From Acanthamoeba sp. SK_2022b (taxonomy: Eukaryota; Discosea; Longamoebia; Acanthamoebidae), in the NCBI GenBank assembly GCA_027943245.1, contig JANDJZ010000091.1, positions 1 through 64,000 on the forward strand: a stretch of 64,000 bases of DNA, in the 5' to 3' direction. Below are positions 37,830 to 47,837 of the stretch, in pieces. Position 1 is the first letter of the stretch. Each line of letters begins with the position of its first letter. A program made the position numbers and the translations under genes. The notes beneath the pieces are model-generated. The model saw only the letters and a program-made list of their open reading frames with translations, had not been told where the DNA came from and ran no database searches.

Positions 37830-37958
37830 GCTCCCAATACACAGCACTGTACAAATTACTCCTATTTAAAGAGAAAGGCGCACAGGACAAAAGACCGACG
37901 GGCTGGGTCTGGGTGGAGGAGTTGCAAGAAATAAAGGCTTTCTTGGAACGAAACCCCA

Positions 37959-40413
37959 TCAGTAGGTTCTCTTGTTGAGGAATCGCAGAGACAGGTAGGC
38001 CAAGATACGGGTCACCACGATGATGCCCACGACGAACAGAATGTCACCCCAGATGTTGGTCTCTACGTTGAGCTGATCGAGCACGTCCTCGCCCCTAATG
38101 GGGTCCGACGTGTAGCGGCTGGAGATCGATGGTGTGTACGTGGAGTCGCCGACCTGGTACTCGTTGAGCAGCACCAGCTCGTAGGAATACTTCACGAAAG
38201 AAGTCCACCGTGCCCAGGCTATCCAGTCGCGCAGGGTTTCTTGAGCGATGAAGAATCCACCAAGGAGGATGGAAGCCATCACGAAGATCAGGGATGTGGC
38301 AATCCCTTGCTTGATGTCCACCAGCGTGGCACCTACTAGGAGTCCCATGCCGTCGCTCATCAGGGCGAACAGTCCCAAGTACACCACGAATAGGACGAAC
38401 GAGCCTCCGTGCGGCGACAGACCAACCTGCACAAGACCGCACTTTAGAAACCACTTGTGTGCGATTGTTCTGGGTTGTTTCTGGGGGTTTCTCAAATACC
38501 ATCCAGTACGTAATGCAAGCGAAGCAGGTTGGGAGGACGAGAAGAAGGGGTGTCTCGGCGATGAGCTTGCCCAGCCAGTACGCCAACAGGTGGTAGTTAC
38601 CCGTACTACGCTCCTTGCTGAGCACAGCCTGTTCCGCGGGGACTGGGCAAAGAGGTCAGGGTATGATTGTCTTGGTTGGGGATGGGATATTGACGTGAAA
38701 GACGCGTACATGCAAAGAGAGCGTTGAACATTGGTTGCATGGTCCAGTACATGGTGCTGTAGAATAGGAATGCGTTGCGATCCGCCAGAGTGTCCTCTAA
38801 TCCTCGTCAAGCAGTACACCGATGTTAGATATCAATTAGGTGAGGTTGGCGTTAATGACGCACCGCTTTCGTCCATTCGCAGCCAGAGCAGTCCGCTGAT
38901 GATGGAAAGGACGATAATAAGAACGATCTGATGCCACGATAGGATCTCCGACTTGCGCTGCTTGAAGGATCGTGCAGTCAGGACTGTCAGTTGCTGGTAG
39001 ATCGGCACTGGATATCTCTTGCCTCTCTTGACATCCTGCGCGGATTCCACCTCTTCCTTCGTCCACTTTTTCTTAATGTCGTCGCAATCACCGAGTTTGC
39101 CCTCCTGGTTGTGCTCGGCGTATGTATCGATGAGTAACTGCCTGACCGTTCGGCCATCCTGGACCAACTTGGGCGACCCCACCACCTCCACTACACAGCT
39201 CCCGAATGTTAGAAGAGGGTGATTACAACGATGTTGGTAAGAAGTACGCATGAAGTCGGCAGGATTGTAGAAACTTGGTGCGTGGAGGCCGAGCGAGGCG
39301 AAGTAGGGCAGCACGCCCTTGGTGGAACCTGAATAGACCACCCACCCGCCCTCGGCCAGCAGGATCACTCGGTCGAACATCATGAACATGGCTGACGACG
39401 GTTGATGAATAGTCGACACCACCGTGTGCCCGCTGCGCGCTAGAGCTCGCAGAGACACCACGAGCCCGAGTGCAGTTGCCGCGTCTAAGCCTGGAGGAAT
39501 ACCTTTGGTATGAGTGCTTTCTTGCCAAAAAAGGATATAAGCATATATTGGTTACCTGTTGTAGGTTCGTCAAGGAAGATTAGGGGAGGATTGCCAACTA
39601 TCTCTGTCGCGATGTTTGTTCGTTTCCGTTCCCCTCCCGACACTCCCCTCTGCGCTCAACACCATGATTGTCCCAGCTCATCAGAACTGCACCACCGAGA
39701 GGAGTTTAGGAACGTACTGTCCAACCGTCTCCCACAATGGTGTTGGCACAGCGCTGGATGCCCATCTCGGTGAGGGCGTCCTCGGCTGCAGCCTTCTTCT
39801 CATTCCACGACATCTTGTTGGGTAACTTGAGCAGCGCCGCCGTGGTTACTGTGTTTCGCACAGTGATGTCTGGAAAGAAGATGTCGTCCTGCATGACGTA
39901 GGCCATGCGCCTTTTGAGTCGGCTGCCGGGGACTTCCTCACCGTTGATGAGGACCTGGCCGGTCACGTTGTTGGTGATGCGCTTGGAGAGCACGTTGAGC
40001 AGAGTGGTCTTGCCTGAGCCCGTGGGGCCCATGACGGCTACCAGCTCTCCTGCCTGCACGCTTCCGTTCACATTATGGAGTAGCTGAATCTCGTTGGTTT
40101 GGTAGAGCGGGGCCAGAAGTGTGGAGGGTATGGGCAGCCTGAGGAGAAGCTTGCTAAGGAGATTGTCGCGCGGCTGGCAGGCGACGACCTTGTAGTTGAT
40201 GTCATGCCACTCGAGGTTGAGCCGCAGCCGTGGCGGTACACTCGTGAACGGCGTGTCCTGATCAGCTTTTGCGTACTCCGACACCACAAGCTGCAGGAGG
40301 AGCTGTTATTGCAGGTATGGTAGCTTTCGGCTTTGGTTTGGGTTGCGTACCTCTTGCATCTCCATCCTGTCGTCACCCTCCAAGGTACGGGTACTGTTGC
40401 TACGTATGCGCAT
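37959..40413 (-). CDS. ABC transporter, ABCG half-transporter (2)
   Basis: About nine exons on the minus strand, from the ATG at 40413 ([15 protein letters not shown]) to the stop at 37959. The nucleotide-binding domain has [13 protein letters not shown], Walker [20 protein letters not shown]-loop [12 protein letters not shown], signature [15 protein letters not shown] (exon starting at 39649), Walker [11 protein letters not shown] and H-loop STIHQPSS. Membrane-domain exons give [54 protein letters not shown] and [20 protein letters not shown], and the last ends RFLNKRTY. It is a half-size exporter that should dimerise; the substrate is unknown. It lies head-to-head with the gene at 40788, and its nucleotide-binding domain is nearly identical in DNA to that gene, including part of an intron. 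Confidence 0.92.
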
Positions 40414-42000
40414 GGTGAGGCGATTGTGAAGATGTGAAAGTGTGTACCAGGCCCGGCATATGTATGGCTAGGTTTGCCAGTTCCTTAAGGCTCGGAGAGT
40501 CCGAAGTGTACCGAAAATGCCGATGTATGGTATGTGAAGAACGACGTGCGTCGAAAGCAGAGCATACGCCCAATTGTAATAAACTCGTGATTAGCTTGCA
40601 ACGCCTTTTCGGGTGCGAGAAAGTATGCATCAATAGGAACTATTGGGCCGTTCACCCCTGTTGTTCTTAAGTAATTCTCCTGAAAGGGGCCAGTACTAAC
40701 CTGGTCGACACGGAGCAATGTGTGATTGAAAAGGCGAAGCGCACTGGCTTATCTTTCTTTACTGGCTCGCCACCTGCCGCATACCATATGGACCCGGAAC
40801 AGTACCAAGAAAGCACCAACGGTGATGATCAAGCCTACGAAGGTTTGGACCACGACATCTCCTTAGACGCCGAGAGCGAGACCTCGGTACCGTAAGGCCT
40901 TACCCGCTGGTGCATTCACTGCTTTAACTTGCTGCCTTTTCGCAGGAGGAGCCGTTTGCTCCCTCGATCTATGCTCGCACTGACCAAGACACCCCAAGTA
41001 CGAGCAAACCGCCGAGGCTACAGCTCAACCTTGAGTGGCATGACATCAACTACAAGGTCGTAATGTACTCGCCGCGGGACAATCTCTTCGCCAAGCTCTT
41101 CGTCAAGCTGCCCATACCCTCTTTCCTCTTGGCCCCGCTTTACCTCGGCAGCGAGCGGCCCATCCTCAACAATGTGAGTGGTAGCGTGCGGGCAGGAGAG
41201 CTGGTGGCCATCATGGGCCCCACGGGCTCAGGCAAGACCACTCTGCTCAACGTGCTCTCCAAGCGCATCACCAACAACGTGACCGGCCAGGTCCTCATCA
41301 ACGGTGAGGAAGTCCCCGGCAGCCGACTCAAAAGGCGCATGGCCTACGTCATGCAGGACGACATCTTCTTCCCACACGTCACTGTGCGGAGCACAGTAAC
41401 CACGGCGGCACTGCTCAAGTTACCCAACAAGATGTCGTGGAATGAGAAGAAGGCTGCAGCCGAGGACGCCCTCACCGAGATGGGCATCCAGCGCTGTGCC
41501 AACACCATTGTTGGCGATGCCATGACTGTACGACCATCCATGTGTCCATCTACCAATGTGTAACACTGACGGACAATCATGGTGTTGAGCGCAGAGGGGA
41601 GTGTCGGGAGGGGAACGGAAACGAACAAACATCGCGACAGAGATCGTCGGCAATCCTCCTCTCATCTTCCTCGATGAACCTACTTCCGGTACATGATTTT
41701 AGCAACTCAGATCTATAGTTGGCGGATTCAGCTCACAATCGGCTCAGGCTTGGATGCTGCGACATCTTTGGGACTGGTGGTGTCGCTGAAGACGCTAGCT
41801 CAGAGCGGGCACACGGTGGTGTCGACCATTCATCAACCGTCGTCAGCCATGTTCATGATGTTCGACCGAGTGATCCTGCTGGCCGAGGGCGGGTGGGTGG
41901 TCTATTCAGGTTCCACCAAGGGCGTGCTGCCCTACTTCGCCTCGCTCGGCCTCCACGCACCCAGTTTCTACAATCCCGCCGACTTCATGAGTATATCTTA
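39250..42000. repeat. Large inverted duplication covering two ABCG nucleotide-binding domains
   Basis: Minus-strand 40045-39575 and plus-strand 41190-41690 are nearly identical, as are 39480-39250 and 41770-42000. The identical blocks include the 3' half of an intron (GACAATCATGGTGTTGAGCG). Membrane-domain exons on either side are much more diverged. Confidence 0.85.
40414..40787. other. Divergent promoter region of ABCG 2 and 3
   Basis: The central spacer of the inverted ABCG pair. No gene or clear promoter motif was recognised. Confidence 0.5.
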
Positions 42001-43343
42001 CCTTCCTCGCATATCGTATGGAATGGTTGCTAAACGAAAGAGTTCTCCAGTGGAGGTGGTGAGCTCGTCCAAGTTGATCAAGGACGGTCGTACAGTGCGA
42101 CAGCTGTTGATTGACACATATGCCGCTGAGCAGAACACAAAGACCAACTCGAGCAATGCGTCGGAATGCTCGCTGACGCCAGAGCAGGTGGCGTCGGTGC
42201 AGGACGTGAAGAAAGGAAAGAAGTATCCGACGCCATTCTGGACCCAGTTCACAGTGTTAGCCATGCGCAGCTTCAAGCAACGCCTGCCTGAGATCCTTGC
42301 CTGGCGCCAGATCTTCATCGGCCTTGCGCTGGCTGTGATCGCTGGACTCCTGTGGCTCCGTCAGGAGCACGACGGTATACCTCTTTCCTCGTTGTCCCTA
42401 CTTTATGACTGACATCTTTACACATCCTAGAACTGGGAATCAACAACAAGAATGGCTTCCTATTCTTCAGCGTGATGTACTGGGTCCTGGTGCCCTGGTT
42501 CGACATCTTGATAGCGTGTACCGCCCCTTCCACCACACTTTGTTAAGACATCAACGGTATCATCCACTTAATATCAATGGACAGTCCCGTCAGAGAGGGC
42601 GGTGTTCAACAAGGAGCGGGACACGGGCACATACCGCCTGTCAGCGTATTTCTTGGCCAAGATGACGGCTGAGATACCTCTTCTGCTACTGATGCCACTC
42701 GTGTACAGCTGCATCACCTATTGGATGGTATGTTACCTTGACTTTTATCTCTGTTGCACATGAGCTAGGAGATGTTCTCATTATCTTTACTCCCTTGGCG
42801 TAGGTGGGTTTGACGGCCCATGCAGGAGCGTTCATCTTATTCTGTGTGCTGATGTGCCTGTTCGGAGCCCTGGGCGCGGGGATCGGCCTCCTCATCGGCG
42901 CAGCCATAGCGGATCGAGTCTTGAGCATGCTCTTCTCACTCATCATTGCTTACGGGTCTTTTCTTGTCGGTTAGTGCCTTACCCTTCGCTACAGATGTTT
43001 TTCATGTCACCATGAGTCTGATACTAATTGTGGATTAACAGGAGGCTTCTTCATCAGTTCGCGCACGTTGCGCGTGTGGATCGCTTGGACGCGATGGCTC
43101 TCGTTCATGAAGTACTGCTACGAGGTGCTGCTCCTCAATGAGTACGAGATAGGCAACGACACGTATACGCCCGTGGCGCCGAGCAGCTACTCTGTCCCGG
43201 TGATCACCGGCAACGACGTGCTCAATCAACTGAACGTGGAAACCAACATTTGGGGCGACGTCCTGTTTGTAGTGGGCGTCGCCAGCATTACCCACGTGCT
43301 GGCATACCTTGCACTTCGGTTCCTCAACAAGAAGAAGTTTTAA
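40788..43343 (+). CDS. ABC transporter, ABCG half-transporter (3)
   Basis: A multi-exon gene from the ATG at 40788 ([20 protein letters not shown]) to TAA at 43341, with AATAAA overlapping the stop. The nucleotide-binding domain has [14 protein letters not shown], Walker [20 protein letters not shown]-loop [12 protein letters not shown], signature [15 protein letters not shown], Walker [17 protein letters not shown] and H-loop STIHQPSS. The membrane half has [57 protein letters not shown], a helix pair around [15 protein letters not shown], then [13 protein letters not shown] and the C-terminal RFLNKKKF. The closest relative in the window is ABCG 2. The role is export of an unknown lipid or hydrophobic substrate. 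It marks the left edge of the low-GC mobile island. Confidence 0.93.
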
Positions 43344-44281
43344 TAAAACTCATGTTACGCCTGGTTTTGATGCTCTCTCAATTCAGTTGAAGATAGGCTG
43401 GATAAGTCCAGCCATGCCCATGGGCCAGCAGGTGCAGAATGTCACTTTTTAACGAACCTAAAAATGCATGTACCTCACCCAAGGGGAACCCATGCATATA
43501 TCTGTACATTCACAGACATCACTTTTTCACCACCTTACCCTTTTCATCACAAAACAACAAGAGAAGTGTTGACCTTATGCCATTGGTTCAAACACCCCAA
43601 CCCAATGATGTACTTGATGCATAGGACACCTATCCATTTCATGTACATTTCAAGATGTCACTTTTTCATCATAATAGATTTTCGATCACAAAACCACAAC
43701 TGCACATCGGTTCTTCCACCCCAGCCCAGAGATGCAGCACCAACACTGGGCCAACGGTCTTTGCTTTGTTCTTTGTTTTGCTTCGTTTTGTTTTGTTCTT
43801 TGTGTGGCCTATCTGACCCAAGGTGGACCTGCTGAGCCCTGTTGTGTGGTCCCAGCCAACCACACAAGCACACATGCAGGTGGTGCCCCTTCCACTCAAG
43901 GACAATTTCCAAACACTCCACTCACCACTTGCAGATGCACCAGAGAACATCAAGATGTGGTGGGGTGATGAGTGGCGCTTCCTGGCCGAAATCCCCATGA
44001 GTGCTTTAGCAGAACATGGTAACTTGTGGGGAGGTTGAGTCACCATCAGCAGCATCAACATTGCTGGCTGGCAGCTCAAGGATGTGCTCCACCACTGGAA
44101 GCAGTGGTGTTAATACACACCAAAAATATGGTATCTCCCTCTCATCTCTCTGATCACAATCTCCCACTTACCTTTTACTTACCATTTGTACCTTGTGCAG
44201 GTTCTTTTTAAAGATTTGTACACAGAAGCAAAATATCTTCCAAGTACCTGGCATTTTACCGTTGTGCATTGTCCACAGCCA
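43344..44281. other. Left edge of the mobile island with degenerate repeats
   Basis: GC content drops sharply after the ABCG stop. Two related segments, about 43465-43610 and 43635-43735, share CACTTTTTCA(T/C)CA, TCACAAAACCA and CACCCCAACCCA-type words, a degenerate tandem repeat of about 150-180 bp. At 43920-44110 a short open stretch (ENIKMWWGDEWRFLAEIP, then after a stop SSINIAGWQLKDVLHHWK) looks like a broken coding fragment of unknown origin. Confidence 0.5.
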
Positions 44282-44284
44282 CAT

Positions 44285-44301
44285 TAGACTTGGGGGAAAT
44301 T
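44285..44301 (+). repeat. Left terminal inverted repeat of the transposon
   Basis: TAGACTTGGGGGAAATT, an exact inverted match to 46506-46522. Confidence 0.85.
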
Positions 44302-44410
44302 AATAAAAACATGAAGAAATGTCTTTATTCCATCCGAGCAACTGCAAGCTCAATATTAGCAATCTCAGCAATAACTCCAAAAGCAATGGGGTGCAAGCTC
44401 CTGCTATGTC

Positions 44411-45229
44411 TCTATTGCTGCTTTAGGCATGCAAACTTCTTGAAAATGGAGAACACATTCTCCACCTGCACCCTGACAACACCCATGTTATAGTTAAAGA
44501 TCTCTTCCTGTGGTTTAAGGTTTCTGCCCTTAACAGGTGCAACCACATGAGGGTTGCCTATATAGGCCTTGTCACCCAGGACTTTTTCACCTTCTTCCAG
44601 CAGGGTAAAAAAACCAATTTCAGCAAGTTTCAAATCATGAAACACTCCACTTGGATCTCCACCACCAATCCAGAGTATCCTTTTGGTATAAGGACATATT
44701 GCCATATCATATTTGAGAGCATGGTGCTTCTTTTTACCATTATAGTAAACCTTTTGTACCTTATAATTGGAAGGTCGCTGAATTGGGCACTCAGTGGCAT
44801 CAATTATCCCAATTAATGGAAATATGCCATATGGTACTCTGGCATCTACAGATATCTGCTCAAATAAAGACAGTCAATATCTGCAGAAAACCAAAAGAGG
44901 GAGTAGGCTACTCACAGTATCCAAGGCTGAATACAAAATAGCCAAGATCCGCCATGTCCAAAGGTGGAAGGTCTTCCTGTCACACTTAAGGAAGGCACAA
45001 CTGACATCTTCAGTGTTGTATGTCTTAAGGAAATACAGTGTCCATAAGAGATGAGCAGGTGCAGGCTTATAAGGTAAACCTTTGCTGAAATGGGCTATCA
45101 ACAGCCACAAGATTAATACCACAGTAGGTGTTGTACCAAAATGGGCCATCCACAGGCGGTCAGATATGGGCTTCTTGCCAAATAAGTGTGCAGCAGCCAG
45201 ATGCAACCTTGTTGCATGGTTATGCAGCT
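44411..45229 (-). CDS. DDE transposase, IS5/PIF-Harbinger type (DDE_Tnp_4-like)
   Basis: Two exons are visible. The upstream one (about 45229-44918) gives an N-terminal helical domain with GTTPTVVLILWLLI, a helix-turn-helix-like stretch, then FLKCDRKTFHLWTWRILAIL and YSALDT. A GTGAGT...GAGCAG intron joins it in phase to ISVDARVPYGIFPLIGIIDA. The catalytic exon has the three acidic positions: D in IIDATECPIQRP, D in GVFHDLKLAEIG with the following VLGDKAYIG, and E in VRVQVENVFSIFKKF. The stop is at 44411. It should cut and join the element's ends. No disabling mutation is seen in this copy, but an upstream exon with the start codon is not identified, so completeness is uncertain. Confidence 0.75.
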
Positions 45230-45531
45230 CACTAAAATGGAAAACAAAGTAGAAAAGGACAATTAGTAAAAAAACACATTTGTAGACAATTTATGCAGTG
45301 AAAATAAGACAGTTACAGTGAAAACAAAAAATGATTTTCGGTCAGGTTGCTACCAGGTTGCCCGGAAAAGTCAAGGGAATGCTTAATCCAATAGGCAATC
45401 AAACATAAAAAAAGGAATGATTCTCATTGCAGAGTTTTGATGAAGTTTCAGAGAAGACTGGTGGAATAAAATCAATACAAAAAACTGATAAAGAGAAATA
45501 ACAATTTTGTCTCTTACTGTCTACATACCTC

Positions 45532-46483
45532 ATGTCCAGGCAGAAGTATACTGATGAAGAGATTGATTTATCAACAACCTACTTGATACTTCACAATTAA
45601 CAAAGGTGGAAATAGCTGAAAAGTTTTTGAAGGAGTTTGATGAAAGTGGGTGAAAAATTGATAATGGAAAGCAGAAGATTACCAAGGTTGCTATGGAGAA
45701 AGGGATTGACCTCAAGGAACACATTTGTGCTGAACCAAGGAGTTCACTTGGCCAGAGCAAGATGAATCTGTCCAACACTCTGACAGGTACCCCACAATCT
45801 CCACTAATTAACCCACCCAAGCCAAATGTTGTCTCACTTGGTCAGCTCTTAACTCCCTGTTGCAGGGTGAGAGTCCTAAAAAGGCAGTCAAACCACCCTC
45901 ATGGGAAACCAGTGAGGAATCTGAGGCAGGCTGGAATGTGATTGATGATCTACTGCCACAGTGGATCCATAAGGAAAAGCACTATCTTTCCTTAAAAAGG
46001 CCTTGGATTGATGACTACAAATCAGATGCCTTGGAGATCTCCCAATTGGAACAGCCCCCCAGATCTCCAGCCATCTCAGCAACCATCTCCCTCTCAGTCC
46101 TCATCACAATGTGGCACAACAATGCCAAGTTCCACACATTTCTGTGGAAATTGCCAGCTGACAAGTTTGAAATGGACATTGAGGTGGTGGACTCTGGCAA
46201 CTCAATTAAAATCTTGTTCAAGTGCCTTCTGCCCTCTGCCGATTCACTGTCAAAGATTGCAAAGGAGGTAATTGGGCTCTCAGCCCAGCAGATCTCCAAG
46301 ATCGGCAATTTCGCAGACTCCTTCAAGGCTGCTGAGAATGCAGGGAAAATTCGCATCAAGCCCGTCCATCAGATTCTGTCGACGGACCACATGACGGTTA
46401 ACATTGTTGATGACGTCACCTGTCTTTCCTTTCCTTTTTTCTCTGTTGAGAAGAAGGAAAACAACAGGAAAAAGAAACTGTAA
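45532..46483 (+). pseudogene. Second transposon-encoded protein (DNA-binding-like N-terminus), frame broken
   Basis: Starts MSRQKYTDEEID; a 1-bp deletion relative to the second copy then breaks the frame, after which the aligned reading continues FINNLLDTSQLTKVEIAEKF, a three-helix Myb/homeodomain-like stretch. An in-frame stop follows at ESG in both copies. Later frames give KITKVAMEKGIDLKEHI and a longer C-terminal part (about 45860-46483) with WIDDYKSDALEISQLEQPPR, HTFLWKLPADKFEMDIEVVD, SIKILFKCLLPSADSLSKIA and a basic KKENNRKKKL end. Harbinger elements normally encode a Myb-like partner needed for nuclear import and DNA binding; this gene could serve that role. The partner role is inference and the C-terminal domain is not recognised. 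Confidence 0.55.
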
Positions 46484-46505
46484 CTGAAATAAACCGTTTC
46501 TTTAC

Positions 46506-46522
46506 AATTTCCCCCAAGTCTA
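46506..46522 (-). repeat. Right terminal inverted repeat of the transposon
   Basis: AATTTCCCCCAAGTCTA, the exact reverse complement of 44285-44301, 23 nt after the stop of the plus-strand gene. Confidence 0.85.
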
Positions 46523-46526
46523 TTGT

Positions 46527-46870
46527 CACAAGGACTGAGAGGGAGATTGATCTACCCACACAACAACAGATTATCCCACAATTACACTCCATCCCCCTCA
46601 CCCCTCAAAGGTAGTTCAGCAATGCTGTGACCATTTTTACCTTGAATGAGCCAAAAACAACTCCTGCTGGTGTGGAAGCTAAGTGGGGTGGTCATTTTAC
46701 TGACCAGAACTGGGAGCATGAACCATACACCTGCCTCCCACATCAACCTTGATCTTTTGAATTTGGGCTGAAATGCTTCCCACACCAGGCCCCATACCCA
46801 TACCCATGCCCATGCTAGTGCCTGTGTCCCACACCACTAAGAGCAACAACATGTATGCCACATTGGCTTC
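46527..46870. other. Low-GC spacer between transposon and hypothetical exons
   Basis: No supported gene. It contains a short CCCATAC/CCCATGC repeat stretch near 46790-46815. Confidence 0.4.
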
Positions 46871-47632
46871 TTCACAACATAACTGCTGTGTGAAGTGAAG
46901 GAGATTCTCAATGCCATCTATAAACTGCAACAATATGCTGACTTGCACCATATGATGGTGATGGATTGGCTTGACCAGGTCATCAAGCACATCAACACCC
47001 CTGAGGAGATCACGAAGCACACAATAATCACATTCTTCAGCATCAAGGTTGAGGGCATCTACTACAATCATGCAAAGTGGGCCATTGGGGAGTGTGTTGA
47101 AGTTGAGGCCAAAGGTATCCCTGAACTGAGCAAACTGAATGGTGGGGCCACTTTGTCAAGTGAGGCGAGGCACTGGGTAAACACAGGTCTCACTGCAATG
47201 GTACATCTGGTTCTCCTCCTCTTCCTCCTTCACCTCATCTCATTACATCTTTTTGTTGTCAACAGCTGAGCACGCATTGGACCAAGGTCTGGAATGCAAT
47301 TGAGAGCCTGCTCTTGGAGGATTACAAGAGCCAGGCACCTTGTCTAAGTATTCAGCAGTACAAGGCCACATTGAAAGCAGGTACATGGTTTCTCTTTCTT
47401 TTTCTCTGGTTCCTTGCACTTTCTCAAGTTCTGCAGATGATGAAGCACAGGAGAAGTTGGTGTGAGGCAATTAGATTGATAGGGGAGTATGTCTTTGATG
47501 ATGACGACCTTCCAGATGGCCATAATCCCAAGCGCCTGCACCAGCTGTGCCTTGCGGTGGTGGTGCAAGCGGCTTTGCGCTGGCTGCAGCACAGGTGCAT
47601 CCAAGAAGGCTTTGTGCATGTTTGCGTCAATT
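46870..47632 (+). CDS. Hypothetical island gene fragment, exons of unknown family
   Basis: Three plausible exons. About 46870-47200 gives KEILNAIYKLQQYADLHHMM, VIKHINTPEEITKHTIITFF and SKLNGGATLSSEARHWVNTG. A GTACAT...CAACAG intron leads to 47268-47381 (STHWTKVWNAIESLLLEDYK, SIQQYKATLKA). A GTACAT...TGCAG intron leads to the exon from 47437. In phase that last exon stops soon (DDEAQEKLV), whereas another frame stays open to 47632 (HRRSWCEAIRLIGEYVFDDD). Introns of normal type suggest a once spliced gene. No domain is recognised; membership in a transposon is inferred only from its location. Confidence 0.4.
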
Positions 47633-47837
47633 GAGGCAATGGTACCCCTTCTTCCCTGCGCTCTTTGCAACTGGACCCCTTTGTGTTAACTCCTGCGCCT
47701 CTGCGGTGCAGGGTGATGAGGACAATATCAACAACACGGAGCCATTTGTCTTGCACACCGAGCACGCACACACTGAGCAAGCGGCCGAGGATGAGGACAC
47801 GACCTTGGGCAGCTACAACCTGGCGTCCCACAATTAG

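Larger units (their letters stand above)
44282..46526. mobile_element. IS5/PIF-Harbinger-like DNA transposon with terminal inverted repeats and two divergent genes
   Basis: The left end carries TAGACTTGGGGGAAATT at 44285-44301; the right end carries its exact reverse complement at 46506-46522. Similarity extends weakly outward (ACATTAGACTT against GTGACAATAGACTT in reverse). Inside are a DDE transposase on the minus strand and a second protein on the plus strand, transcribed apart from about 45.3 kb. The left terminus recurs with one change at 51315 before a second, decayed copy. The TA just outside GACTTGGGGGAAATT at both ends could be a TA target duplication, as reported for ISL2EU-type elements, but a 3-bp duplication of classic Harbinger type is not seen. 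Confidence 0.8.
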
